DNA of 64,000 nucleotides from Pseudomonas sp. 30_B (GTDB lineage: Bacteria > Pseudomonadota > Gammaproteobacteria > Pseudomonadales > Pseudomonadaceae), in contig NZ_JAFGYY010000012.1 of NCBI RefSeq assembly GCF_017491605.1, positions 134,934 through 198,933 of the forward strand, written 5' to 3'. Below the pieces are notes generated by a model. That model was not told the DNA's origin and did not search any database. It saw only the letters and a program-made list of their open reading frames with translations. Positions within the stretch are counted from its first letter, which is position 1. Every line of letters starts with the position of its first letter. This document shows positions 45,985 through 54,452 of this stretch, one piece after another. The position numbers were made by a program, and so were the translations under genes.

Positions 45985-48300
45985 CTACAGCAGCAGATAC
46001 CCCTGCGGCGCCTTGAACCGCGGCGGGTCGGCGATGAACTTCAACCGCTCCGGCTTCCACCACCCCGGCAGCAACCTCCTCACCGCCGGCTGGTTGAAGC
46101 GGTCATCCAGCAGGTAGATCACCCCCGAATCCGTCGTCGTGCGGATCACCCGCCCGGCCGCCTGGACGACCTTCTGCAAGCCGGGGAACAGGTAGGTGTA
46201 GTCGTAGCCGTCGCCGAACATCCCCTGCATGCGCTGCTTGATCTCCTCGTTGACCTCGTTCACCTGCGGCAGGCCCAGCGTGGCGATGAAGGCGCCGATC
46301 AGCCGCTCGCCCGGCAGGTCGATACCTTCGCCGAAAGCGCCGCCGAGCACGGCGAAGCCGATGCCGCGTGACTGGGTGGTGAAACGGTCGAGAAAGGCCT
46401 GGCGCTCGATCTCGTTCATGCTGCGCGACTGCACCCAACAGGGAATATCCGGGTGCTCGGCGGTGAAGCGCTCCAGCGCCTGCTGCAGGTAGGCGTAGCT
46501 GCTGAAGAAGGCCAGGTAGTTGCCGGGGCGCGCGCGGAACTGCCGGGCCATCAGGGTGCTGATCGGCGTGAGGCTGGCCTCGCGGTGCTGGTAGCGGGTG
46601 GACAGGTTGCTCAGCGTGTGGACTTCCAGCTGCTGGGCGTGGAAGGGCGATTCCACCTCACGCCAGCCGGTGTCTTCGGGCAGGCCGAGGAGGTCGGCGT
46701 AGTAGTGCGCCGGGGTCAGGGTGGCGGAGAATAGCGTGGTGCTGTGGGCCACCTTGAAGCGCTCGGCGAGGAAGGGCGCCGGCACCACGTTGCGCAGGCA
46801 CAGGGTCGAGAGCACCCGCCGCGCGCTGACGTCGTGGCGGGTTATGTCGAACAGCGAGTGCGGCCCGTAGGCCTCGGCCAGCCGGCAGAACAGCATGGCG
46901 TCGAGGTAGAAGCGCAGCAGCTCGGCCTCGTTGCCGGTGGGCTGGTCGGTGAGGTGGTCGGTGATGGCGCTGACGGCCTTCTGCAGCGCGGCGATGAACA
47001 GGTCGGGGATGGTCGGGTAGATCTGGTACTCCGCATCCTGGTCCTGGTGCAGCTGGTTCCAGTGCCGGCCGACGCGCTCCAGCGCGCTTTTCAGCTTGGC
47101 CGGGGCGACCTTGCGCAGGGCGTTGAACTCGCCCTGGTCCAGCTCGGCGCTGTACATGCCGCGGCCGCGCTCGATGAGGTTATGCGCCTCGTCCACCAGC
47201 AGGGTGACCTTCCAGTCGTTGAGCACGGTGAGGCCGTAGAGCAGGGCGGTCATGTCGAAGTAGTAGTTGTAGTCGCCCACCACCACGTCGGACCAGCGGC
47301 ACAGCTCCTGGCTCAGGTAGTACGGGCAGACCTGGTGCTCCAGCGCCACCTGGCGCACCGCTTCCTGGGTCAGCCAGCACTGCTTGAGCGCGGCCTCGCG
47401 GGCGGCGGGCAGGCGGTCGTAGAACCCCTTGGCCAGCGGGCAGGATTCGCCGTGGCAGGCCTTGTCCGGGTGCTCGCAGGCCTTGTCGCGGGCGACGTGC
47501 TCCAGTACCCGCAGCGGCTGGGCGGCCTCCTGCTGGCGCAACGTGGCGAGGGCGTCCAGGGCCAGGCGTCGGCCGGGGGTCTTGGCGGTGAGGAAGAACA
47601 GTCGGTCCAGCTGCTGGCCGGGGAAGGCCTTGAGCTGCGGGAACAGCGTGCCGAGAGTCTTGCCGATGCCAGTGGTGGCCTGCGCCATCAGGGTCTGGCC
47701 GTCACGGGCGGCGCGGTAGACCGACTCGGCGAGCATGCGCTGGCCCTGGCGGAAGTCGGCATAGGGGAAGCGCAGCGCTTCCAGTCCCTGGTCGCGCTCG
47801 ACGCGGTGGGCGCTTTCCTGCTCGGCCCACTGCACGAAGCGCTGGCATTGCAGCTCGAAGAAGGCGCGCAGGTCCTCGGCGGCGAAGCGCTCGCGGAACT
47901 CGGTTTCCTTCTGGGTGATGACGTTGAAGTAGACGACGGCGAGATCGATGGCGTCGATCTCCAGCGTCTGGCACAGGAGCCAGCCGTAGACCTTCACCTG
48001 CGCACAGTGCAGCAGCCGGTGGTTCTGCGGGATGCGCGCGACGTCGCCGCGGTGGGTCTTGATCTCTTCCAGCAGGTTTTCGCTCGGGTCGTAGCCGTCG
48101 GCGCGGCCGCTGACCACCAGCCCCGGATATTCGCCGCGCAACGGCAATTCGGCGATGTAGCCCAGCCCCCGGCGGGAGACCACCGTGGCGTGCCCGGCCA
48201 TGCCTTCCTGAGCCGTGGGGGCGGGGGTGAAGCGCAGGTCGAGGTCACCTTCCTTGGCGGTGAATTCGCACAGCGCGCGCACGGCGATAGCGTAGCTCAC
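45985..48300 (-). CDS. PD-(D/E)XK nuclease fused to XPD/DinG-type Fe-S DNA helicase
   Basis: A 771-residue protein. The N-terminal about 170 residues look like a RecB/Cas4-type nuclease: GRADGYDPSENLLEEIKTH gives the D...ExK active-site pattern. The helicase half has Walker A ATTGIGKT, a four-cysteine Fe-S segment (CEHPDKACHGESCPLA ... CPYYLSQELC), DEAH in LLVDEAHNLIE, and a C-terminal GEGIDLPGERLIG block with QAAGRVIRT. It should be a 5'-3' helicase of the Rad3/XPD/DinG group. GTG start, overlapping the fan1 stop by 4 bp, so it is made with the FAN1 nuclease from one SOS-controlled unit. Confidence 0.9.
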   Translation of the reverse strand: MSYAIAVRALCEFTAKEGDLDLRFTPAPTAQEGMAGHATVVSRRGLGYIAELPLRGEYPGLVVSGRADGYDPSENLLEEIKTHRGDVARIPQNHRLLHCAQVKVYGWLLCQTLEIDAIDLAVVYFNVITQKETEFRERFAAEDLRAFFELQCQRFVQWAEQESAHRVERDQGLEALRFPYADFRQGQRMLAESVYRAARDGQTLMAQATTGIGKTLGTLFPQLKAFPGQQLDRLFFLTAKTPGRRLALDALATLRQQEAAQPLRVLEHVARDKACEHPDKACHGESCPLAKGFYDRLPAAREAALKQCWLTQEAVRQVALEHQVCPYYLSQELCRWSDVVVGDYNYYFDMTALLYGLTVLNDWKVTLLVDEAHNLIERGRGMYSAELDQGEFNALRKVAPAKLKSALERVGRHWNQLHQDQDAEYQIYPTIPDLFIAALQKAVSAITDHLTDQPTGNEAELLRFYLDAMLFCRLAEAYGPHSLFDITRHDVSARRVLSTLCLRNVVPAPFLAERFKVAHSTTLFSATLTPAHYYADLLGLPEDTGWREVESPFHAQQLEVHTLSNLSTRYQHREASLTPISTLMARQFRARPGNYLAFFSSYAYLQQALERFTAEHPDIPCWVQSRSMNEIERQAFLDRFTTQSRGIGFAVLGGAFGEGIDLPGERLIGAFIATLGLPQVNEVNEEIKQRMQGMFGDGYDYTYLFPGLQKVVQAAGRVIRTTTDSGVIYLLDDRFNQPAVRRLLPGWWKPERLKFIADPPRFKAPQGYLLL

Positions 48301-49946
48301 GCGCTTTCCGCCATTTCGTCCGCCCAGCGCACGTAGCAGACTTCCACCGGCATGCCGTGCTCGGCGCAGAAGGCCAGCCAGCGCTTCTGGTTATCCTGCA
48401 GGCGGTCGCCGGGGCCTTTCACCTCGATCATCCGGTAGCGCGCCTCGCCGGGCCAGAACTGGATCAGGTCGGGCATGCCGGCGCGGTTGGCCTTAGGGTC
48501 GGCCAGCAGGCGTTCGAACCACAGCTTCAGGTGCGCCGCCGGCAGGCAGTGCAGCGCCTGTTCCAGCAGGTTTTCGTCGAGCAGGTCCCAGTGCACGAAG
48601 GGGGAGAGGATGCCGGACTTGGCGGCCCAGGTTTCGCGGATCGCCGTCCGGTACGCGTCGCTGTCCAGCAACGCCAGGCGTGCGGCAAAGGCTTCGGCAC
48701 GGCGGCTGACGAAGTCGCTGCGGTAGAGGTCGCTGGGGCCGGCCTGGAAGGGGTGGAAGAAGGCGCCGGGCAGCGGCGCGAAGATCACCTCCCAGCAGAG
48801 CAGGCCGAACAGGCTGCAGACCAGCGCGTTTTCAACGTAGTGCACCGGCGCTTCGTCCTCATGGAGGACGGCCTGCACGGCGAACTCGACGTTGACGTCC
48901 GGGCGCTGCAGCTCCAGGTCGATGCGCAGCGGCGGCACGGCCTTGGCGGCTTTCTCCTTCGGCAGACCGAGCTGGCGGACCAGCCGGGTCAGCGCGCGCT
49001 CTACAAGCTGCAGCTCGCCATCGCTTTCCGGCTCGGCCAGTGCGGCCTGGACCAGCGCGTGGGCTTCCTCGAAGCGTTGCAGGCGTTCCAGCACTCGGAT
49101 CTGCCGCTGTCGCGAACCTCCGGCGGTGGTGCGCTGGTACAGCGCCAGCGCGGCGTCCAGCTCGCCTTCGCGCTCCAGCTGGTAGGCCATGCGGTACAGC
49201 AGGCGGCCGTGGCGGGCTTGCAGGTAGGGGTTGTCGCTGTGGAAATCGCCCAGTTCGGCCAGCAGCTCGGCGATGGGGTCGCCGCTATCGAAGCGGACGG
49301 CGCCGTTCCACAGGTGGATGTAGGCCTCCAAGTCGTCGCGGCGGCGGAAGGCGCGGGAATCGGCGGTGAAGGGCACGCTTTCGTAACGGAAGATGCCGAG
49401 GTCGGCGAGGACGAATTCGGACCAGTCCTGCTGCAGGTTGCCGAAGAACAGCAGGCGCAGGCGGTCGCACAGCGGTGTCGCCATCAGCGTGTAGAGCGGG
49501 TCGAGGTCCGGATACCAGGCGCCGAAGGGCTGCACCTGCCCGTGGTAGGCGTGCAGGTGCTCGTAGAGCTCAGCCTTCTTCAGCGTGCCGCGCGGCAGGT
49601 CATCGCGAAAGCGCGCGAGCAATTCGTCCTTGAGCAGCAGCGGCAGCAGCTCTTCCAATGCCAGCGGGCAGGCGTCGTCCAGCCAGCCCAGCTCCAGCAG
49701 CGGCGCAGCGGCACTGGGGATGTCACCGATCTCCGCGTAGCTCAGCTTGCCGGCGCGAAAATGCGGCCCCTTGCGCATCACCAGCCGCACCAGCAGCGCC
49801 CGCGAGGGCAGCGGCAGGGAGCGGAAATCGGCGATGAACCGGGCTTCCTCGGCGTCGAGCAGGTCGGCGTAGCGTTCGTCGATCCAGTCGAGGGCGCGGT
49901 GGAAGTTGGTCAGGTAGTAAAGGCTGGGGTCGAGCGGCGCGGACAT
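48297..49946 (-). CDS. fan1: FAN1-type structure-specific nuclease (VRR-NUC domain)
   Basis: A 549-residue protein matching bacterial FAN1. An N-terminal all-helical SAP/WH-like region (LYYLTNFHRALDWIDERYADL) is followed by TPR-like helices (about 230-330) and the C-terminal VRR-NUC nuclease with G-M-P-D-L-I-Q-F and the E-V-K of RYRMIEVKGPGD. FAN1 cuts flaps and unhooks DNA interstrand crosslinks; the P. aeruginosa enzyme is a known structural model. It is the first gene of the unit with the helicase, and a LexA box lies 9 bp before the ATG. No SD is visible. Confidence 0.93.
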   Translation of the reverse strand: MSAPLDPSLYYLTNFHRALDWIDERYADLLDAEEARFIADFRSLPLPSRALLVRLVMRKGPHFRAGKLSYAEIGDIPSAAAPLLELGWLDDACPLALEELLPLLLKDELLARFRDDLPRGTLKKAELYEHLHAYHGQVQPFGAWYPDLDPLYTLMATPLCDRLRLLFFGNLQQDWSEFVLADLGIFRYESVPFTADSRAFRRRDDLEAYIHLWNGAVRFDSGDPIAELLAELGDFHSDNPYLQARHGRLLYRMAYQLEREGELDAALALYQRTTAGGSRQRQIRVLERLQRFEEAHALVQAALAEPESDGELQLVERALTRLVRQLGLPKEKAAKAVPPLRIDLELQRPDVNVEFAVQAVLHEDEAPVHYVENALVCSLFGLLCWEVIFAPLPGAFFHPFQAGPSDLYRSDFVSRRAEAFAARLALLDSDAYRTAIRETWAAKSGILSPFVHWDLLDENLLEQALHCLPAAHLKLWFERLLADPKANRAGMPDLIQFWPGEARYRMIEVKGPGDRLQDNQKRWLAFCAEHGMPVEVCYVRWADEMAESA

Positions 49947-49955
49947 CGGCAGGCA

Positions 49956-49971
49956 CTGGTTTTACATACAG
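49956..49971 (-). promoter_or_regulatory. LexA box of the fan1-helicase unit
   Basis: CTGTATGTAAAACCAG on the minus strand fits CTG-N10-CAG, with the left half CTGTATGTA close to consensus. It ends 9 bp before the fan1 ATG, so it probably covers the -10 or start site. Confidence 0.75.
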
Positions 49972-50060
49972 TGGCAAGGATGGCGTGATGGGGGCTTGGC
50001 CGCAAGGGTTGTGGCGGCCTTTTATCGGGATATGTCCGACATCGGCTGAGGGGCTCTTTT

Positions 50061-50153
50061 GTAGGATGGGTGGAGCTTGCGATACCCATGCGGCTAGGTG
50101 CGCAGGATCGATGGGTATCGCTTCGCTCCACGCCATCCTACGGACGCTCTTCA
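50061..50153. repeat. Long inverted repeat between fan1 and methyltransferase gene
   Basis: GTAGGATGGGTGGAGCTTGC-GATACCCAT faces ATGGGTATC-GCTTCGCTCCACGCCATCCTAC, giving an imperfect hairpin of about 30 bp per arm. A single arm occurs at about 40118-40150. Confidence 0.8.
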
Positions 50154-50175
50154 CGCCCCACGGTGTTTCACCGGA

Positions 50176-51114
50176 TCAATCCAGCCGGAACACCAGTGCC
50201 TTGAGCCCGCTGTCTTCCTCGATATCGGCAAACTCCGGCGGGTTTTCCAGGCGCTCGACGAAGCGCAGCTGCGGCGCCTCGGCAGCCATGCCCTGGAGGA
50301 GGAAGTCCACGCCCACGGCCGGATCGTTCACGCAGGCCAGCACGGTGCCGGTGCCGTCCAGCAGCTCCGGCAGGCGGCGCAGGACGCGGGCGTAGTCCTT
50401 GTCGAGGACGAAGCTGCCTTTCTGGAAGCTCGGTGGGTCGATGATGATCAGGTCGTACGGGCCGGATTTCTTCACCTTGCCCCAGGACTTGAACAGGTCG
50501 TGGTCGAGGAAGCTGACCTTCGACAGGTCGTGGCCGTTCAGGCGGTGGTTGTCGCGGCCACGGCTGAGGGCGGCGCGGGCCATGTCGAGGTTGACCACCT
50601 TCTGCGCGCCGCCGGCAATCGCCGCCACCGAGAAGCCGCAGGTGTAGGCGAACAGGTTGAGCACGCGCAGGTCTTTGGCGTTGGCCTGCACCCACTGGCG
50701 GCCGTAGCGCATGTCGAGGAACAGGCCGTTGTTCTGCTTGCGGCCCAGGTCCAACTGGTAGCGCAGGCCGTGTTCGCTGATCTGCCAGCCGTCGAAGGCT
50801 TCGCCAAACAGCACTTCCATGGTGCTTTCCAGGGTGTAGCGGTGCTGCAGCATCAGGCTGCGGGCGCCGGTGGCGCGCCAGATATCGCCTTGTGCCACTT
50901 TCACCAGCATCGCCCGCAGCGCGGCCAGTTCGTCTTCGGCCGGCTCGCGGAATAGCGACACCAGCAGCACGCCTTCCAGCCAGTCGGCGGTGACCTGCTC
51001 CAACCCCGGCCAGCGGCGGCCGCGGCCATGGAACAGGCGGCGGGTTTCCGCGGGGGCGGGGTTCAGGGCGCTGAGCAGTTGCTCGCGAAGGGTGGCGATG
51101 GCTTCGGTGTTCAT
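50176..51114 (-). CDS. RlmI-like class I SAM-dependent methyltransferase
   Basis: A 312-residue methyltransferase with SAM motif I NLFAYTCGFSVAAIAGGA, motif II NLDMARAAL and the catalytic IIIDPPSFQKGSFV block typical of 23S rRNA methyltransferases of the RlmI/RlmK group. It lacks the N-terminal PUA domain of RlmI. The rRNA target is inferred. It is followed downstream only by the inverted repeat at 50061. Confidence 0.85.
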   Translation of the reverse strand: MNTEAIATLREQLLSALNPAPAETRRLFHGRGRRWPGLEQVTADWLEGVLLVSLFREPAEDELAALRAMLVKVAQGDIWRATGARSLMLQHRYTLESTMEVLFGEAFDGWQISEHGLRYQLDLGRKQNNGLFLDMRYGRQWVQANAKDLRVLNLFAYTCGFSVAAIAGGAQKVVNLDMARAALSRGRDNHRLNGHDLSKVSFLDHDLFKSWGKVKKSGPYDLIIIDPPSFQKGSFVLDKDYARVLRRLPELLDGTGTVLACVNDPAVGVDFLLQGMAAEAPQLRFVERLENPPEFADIEEDSGLKALVFRLD

Positions 51115-51165
51115 CTTTCTGGTCTTTCTGAGTTCAGGCGATTGGGGCCAATCGGGGCGGCGATT

Positions 51166-51651
51166 CTACGCGCCATGGCGCCGCACCTGCAGCTTTTCCT
51201 CCGGACGCGGGGCGACGAAGTAGCGGTTGAGCGCCTCGTAGCCGGCCGGGTCCAGCGGCGCGGCCAGGGGCGCCAGGGCGTGGCGCGCCAGCAGGCGGCT
51301 GCGGCAGGTGGCCGGGTCGACGTCGAGGAAATGCAGGCAGTGCGCGGCGCCGGCCTGCTGCGCCAGGTCGATCAGCCAGCGGCGGTCGGCCAGTGTGTTG
51401 GCAGGGATGTCCAGCACCACGCTGGTGCCGGCGCGCAGCAGGCCGACCACGTGCGGGCCCATGACCTTGCGCACGCGGCGGGCGTAGAGCTGGTAGTCGT
51501 CGGGGTTGCTGATGCCCCAGGGGAAGAGTTCGGCCAACCATTGTTCCTCGGCCAGCATCACGGTGCCCGGCGCCTCGGCCAGCTGCCGCGCGAGGCAGGA
51601 TTTGCCCGACGCGGCCTTGCCGCACAACAAGTGCAATGTGCCGGTACTCAT
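51166..51651 (-). CDS. Small P-loop kinase-like ATPase
   Basis: A 161-residue protein with Walker A GKAASGKS (11-18) and an arginine-rich lid (CRSRLLARHA). It resembles zeta-toxin/APH-type AAA_33 kinases that phosphorylate small molecules. Its ATG overlaps the stop of the SnoaL-like gene by 4 bp, so the two are co-translated. Substrate unknown. Confidence 0.82.
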   Translation of the reverse strand: MSTGTLHLLCGKAASGKSCLARQLAEAPGTVMLAEEQWLAELFPWGISNPDDYQLYARRVRKVMGPHVVGLLRAGTSVVLDIPANTLADRRWLIDLAQQAGAAHCLHFLDVDPATCRSRLLARHALAPLAAPLDPAGYEALNRYFVAPRPEEKLQVRRHGA

Positions 51652-52052
51652 GTCGAGGCCTCCAGCAGGTCGGTGCCATAGGAGTTGTCCACGGCGCAGC
51701 GCCAGGCGCCGTCGGCCTCGCGGCGGAACACGTAGGTGGCGCGGCGGCTCAGCTTGCCGTGGCGGGTGTCGAGCAGGGTCTGCGCGACCACCAGAGCGGT
51801 GTCGCCGGTTTCGAGGATTTCCAGGCGACCCTGGCGTACCCGCAGCTTGTGCCCGAAATGCTCGGCGATGGCGACGAAGGCGCGGCGGATCTGCTCCTTG
51901 CCGCGCGCCAGCAGGCCGGGCTTGACCACCAGCACGGCATCGTCGGTGTAGAACGCCAGCAGCGCGTCGAAATCCTCGCGGCCGATGGCTTCGTCGGCGG
52001 CCTGGATGAGCGCTTGCACGGGATGCGGTGCAGGGTGGTTTGCCAGGTCCAT
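51648..52052 (-). CDS. SnoaL/NTF2-like protein
   Basis: A 134-residue cone-fold protein (VQALIQAADEAIGREDFDAL, then GKEQIRRAFVAIAEHFG, YVFRREADGAWRCAVDNSYG) of the YybH/SgcJ-like NTF2 group. ATG 52052 has GAGGAG 8 bp upstream; a longer frame to 52193 would read through the terminator at 52092-52116 and is rejected. Function unknown, coupled to the P-loop kinase. Confidence 0.82.
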   Translation of the reverse strand: MDLANHPAPHPVQALIQAADEAIGREDFDALLAFYTDDAVLVVKPGLLARGKEQIRRAFVAIAEHFGHKLRVRQGRLEILETGDTALVVAQTLLDTRHGKLSRRATYVFRREADGAWRCAVDNSYGTDLLEAST

Positions 52053-52091
52053 CAGTGTCTCCTCGATCGGGAGCCTCGGACGGCGGGCATT

Positions 52092-52116
52092 AAAAAACCC
52101 GCCGGGAGGCGGGTTT
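52092..52116 (-). terminator. Intrinsic terminator between the small ORF and the SnoaL-like gene
   Basis: A perfect 9-bp stem AAACCCGCC/GGCGGGTTT (52095-52103 with 52108-52116) with a 4-nt loop. Read leftward it runs into TTTTTTA. It lies 40 bp before the SnoaL-like ATG, so it either ends a separate small transcript or acts as an attenuator. Confidence 0.85.
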
Positions 52117-52134
52117 GGTTGTTCGCGGAATGCG

Positions 52135-52197
52135 CTAACCCACCATCGGAGCGATGGTGGTAATAATCTGCTGGAAGGTGCGGTTGGCGGCATTCAT
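52135..52197 (-). CDS. Candidate 20-residue small protein or leader peptide
   Basis: ATG 52197 to TAG 52135 encodes MNAANRTFQQIITTIAPMVG. Its end overlaps a perfect 9-bp hairpin (52140-52160) and the intrinsic terminator follows 19 bp after the stop codon. The hairpin-terminator order looks like a small RNA with a short ORF, or a transcription attenuator for the SnoaL-kinase pair. No run of regulatory codons for a single amino acid is present and the SD is poor, so coding is uncertain. Confidence 0.4.
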   Translation of the reverse strand: MNAANRTFQQIITTIAPMVG

Positions 52198-52325
52198 GGG
52201 GTCAGAAGCTAGCAGAAGTTTCGTCCGTCGCGCCAGCACTCTTTTTTTGCTGGCGTCATGGCATGATCGCGCCGCGCCGTGGTCCAACGGCCAAGTCTTT
52301 CTCCTCGCTGTAGCGGAGCACCCCC

Positions 52326-52949
52326 ATGCCATCCCCCCATCCAACCCGCATCCTGCGCGCGCTGGCGCTGCTCGCCGGGTTGGTCATGTCCGCCGAAACG
52401 CCCGCCGTCAGCTGCCCCACGGGGCAGCGCCAGGTCTGCCTGGACACCTGCGTCTGCCTGCCGGACCTGGGCGCCGTGCTCGGTCCGGTGATCGCCGATA
52501 CCCGCAAGATGGCCGGGCAGGCGCTGGGCGTGTGGCTGCAGCAGTCCCGCGACCAGGCGGAGCAGGGCGGCACCCAGCCGATTCCGCTGGAAATCCGCGC
52601 GCAGCTCCAAGCCTATTTCCCGGATGAGGTGCTGATGGCGGCGCGCTATTCCACCGGCGCGCTGGACGAACTGAACGCCGCCCAGACCATGATGCAGAAC
52701 CCCGACACCGAGGCCGTCACTCTGGTGGACGTGATCGTCTTCCGCCGCGAGGAAGACGCGCAGAACGACGTCGCCCTCTGGGCCCACGAGCTGTGGCACG
52801 TGAAGCAGTTCCAGGAGTGGGGCGTGCAGGGCTTCGCCAGCCGCTACAGCGACGACTACGAGGCCGTGGAAATGCCGGCCTACGCCATGCAGCGGCGGGT
52901 AGCCAAGGACCTGCGCGACAGCCGGCAGACGGCCGCCGTACAGCACTAG
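52326..52949 (+). CDS. Exported DUF4157-like putative metalloprotease-fold protein
   Basis: A 207-residue protein with a signal peptide (hydrophobic 9-22, MSAETPAVSC) and a Cys-rich stretch CPTGQRQVCLDTCVC. The core has WAHELWHVKQFQEWG, the HExxH motif of the DUF4157 family, preceded by DVIVFRREED. DUF4157 domains are often fused to toxins or found with contractile injection systems; here it stands alone. GCGGAG precedes the ATG. Confidence 0.78.
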   Translation: MPSPHPTRILRALALLAGLVMSAETPAVSCPTGQRQVCLDTCVCLPDLGAVLGPVIADTRKMAGQALGVWLQQSRDQAEQGGTQPIPLEIRAQLQAYFPDEVLMAARYSTGALDELNAAQTMMQNPDTEAVTLVDVIVFRREEDAQNDVALWAHELWHVKQFQEWGVQGFASRYSDDYEAVEMPAYAMQRRVAKDLRDSRQTAAVQH

Positions 52950-54442
52950 CGGCTGGCGGAGGCTCCGGCAGCCTCTGGCGTAGGCGTCCCGCCACCGAGC
53001 GCCTTGCACAGGGCGATCAGGCTCAGGCGCAGCTGGGTATCGCTGTCCACCAGGTCGCGGCGCGATTGCAGGTAGGCGCGCTGGGCGTCCAGTTCCACCA
53101 GGAAGTCGGTCATCCCGCCGGCGTAACGCGCCTTGGCCATGCCGTAGGCGATGTCGGCGCTGCGCTGCTTGTCCTGCAACTGGCGGTTGCGCTGGCGTTC
53201 GGCACCGTACTGGCTGAGGCTGTCGTCGACTTCCTGCCAGGCCTTGAGCACGGTCTGCTGGTAGGCCACGGCGGCTTCCTGCTGCTCCAGTTTGCGCAGG
53301 TTGATGCTGGAGCGTCGCCGGCCATTGTCGAAGATCGGCACCGAGAGGCTCGGGCCAACGCTCCAGGTGCGGCTGCCCCAGTCGCCGAGGTGGCCGTCCT
53401 CGGTGGATTCGAAACCGAAACGCGCGCCCAGTCGGATGGTCGGGTAGAGATCGGCCACCGCCACGCCGATATTGGCCGTGGCCGCGTGCAACTGGGCCTC
53501 GGCGGCGCGGATGTCCGGGCGGCGACGGGCAAGCTCCGAGGGCAGACCGAGGCTGAGGTCCGGCGTTTGCGGTTCGGCTGCGGCAACGGGTTTGAGTTCG
53601 TCGCGCAGGCTGCCGGGCTCGGCGCCGATCAGCACGCCGATCTGGTTGATCGCCGCGCTTTCGCTGGCCAGCAGCTGCGGCAGGCGCGAGCGCAGGTCGG
53701 CGAGCTGGCCGCGCTGGCGTTCGACGTCGAAATCGTCCACCAGCCCGCCATCGGCGCGGGCCTGAATCAGTTGCAGCGACTCCTCGGTGGCAGCCAGATC
53801 CTGGCGGGTCACGGCGATCTGCTGTTGCACGCCGCGCAGCTCGAAGTAGGCGCGGGACAGTTCCGCCGCGACGCCCAGGCGCACTTCGTCGAGCATCGCC
53901 GCCTGCGCCGCCACGCTGGCATCGGCGGATTCGATGGAGCGGCGGATGCGGCCCCACAGGTCCGGCTCCCAGGAGGCGTCGAAGCCGGCCTGGTAGAGGG
54001 TGAAGGGTTCGGCGAGAACCTTGCTGATCTGCTCGCTGTTCGCGCCCGGCGCGATGCGCTGGATCATCAGCGCGTTGGCGCCGTTCTCGCTCATGCGCTG
54101 GCGGTTGACCGCCGCCGAGGCGTTGACGTCCACACCGCGCTGGGACGCCACCATCTGCCGCTGCATGCGGCTCTGGGCGAAGCGCAGCACGGCGGTGTTG
54201 AGGTCCGGGCTGGCCTTGTCGGCGCGGCGTTGCAGGTTGTTCAGCACGGGGTCGTTGAACAGCGTCCACCAGTCCTCGGCGAGCCGGGTGGTGCCGGCGC
54301 CGGGCGGCAGCGCCGCTTGGCCGGAATGGGCTGCCTGCCAACTGGCCGGACTCTGAGTCTGCGGCGCCTCATAGTCGGGGCCGACGGCGCAGCCAGCGAG
54401 CAGGATCAGGCAGCAGGCGAGGGGAGTGGGGAAATGCTTCAT
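52946..54442 (-). CDS. NodT-family outer-membrane efflux lipoprotein
   Basis: A 498-residue outer-membrane factor with lipobox LLAGC (residue 18) and the NodT start AVGPDYEAP. The helical repeats include RRPDIRAAEAQLHAATANIGVAVADLYP, the family signature. It lies 10 bp after the last permease of the ABC exporter and forms its outer-membrane exit. The convergent DUF4157-like gene overlaps its stop by 4 bp. Confidence 0.92.
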   Translation of the reverse strand: MKHFPTPLACCLILLAGCAVGPDYEAPQTQSPASWQAAHSGQAALPPGAGTTRLAEDWWTLFNDPVLNNLQRRADKASPDLNTAVLRFAQSRMQRQMVASQRGVDVNASAAVNRQRMSENGANALMIQRIAPGANSEQISKVLAEPFTLYQAGFDASWEPDLWGRIRRSIESADASVAAQAAMLDEVRLGVAAELSRAYFELRGVQQQIAVTRQDLAATEESLQLIQARADGGLVDDFDVERQRGQLADLRSRLPQLLASESAAINQIGVLIGAEPGSLRDELKPVAAAEPQTPDLSLGLPSELARRRPDIRAAEAQLHAATANIGVAVADLYPTIRLGARFGFESTEDGHLGDWGSRTWSVGPSLSVPIFDNGRRRSSINLRKLEQQEAAVAYQQTVLKAWQEVDDSLSQYGAERQRNRQLQDKQRSADIAYGMAKARYAGGMTDFLVELDAQRAYLQSRRDLVDSDTQLRLSLIALCKALGGGTPTPEAAGASASR

Positions 54443-54452
54443 GGGGTCTCTC

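Larger units (their letters stand above)
52090..52215 (-). ncRNA. Candidate small RNA or attenuator transcript
   Basis: A leftward transcript starting near 52205-52215, after the TGCTAGCTT extended -10-like sequence at about 52206-52214, would be about 115 nt. It would hold the stem CCACCATCG/CGATGGTGG (52140-52160) and end at the U-run of the terminator. Promoter assignment is tentative. Confidence 0.4.
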
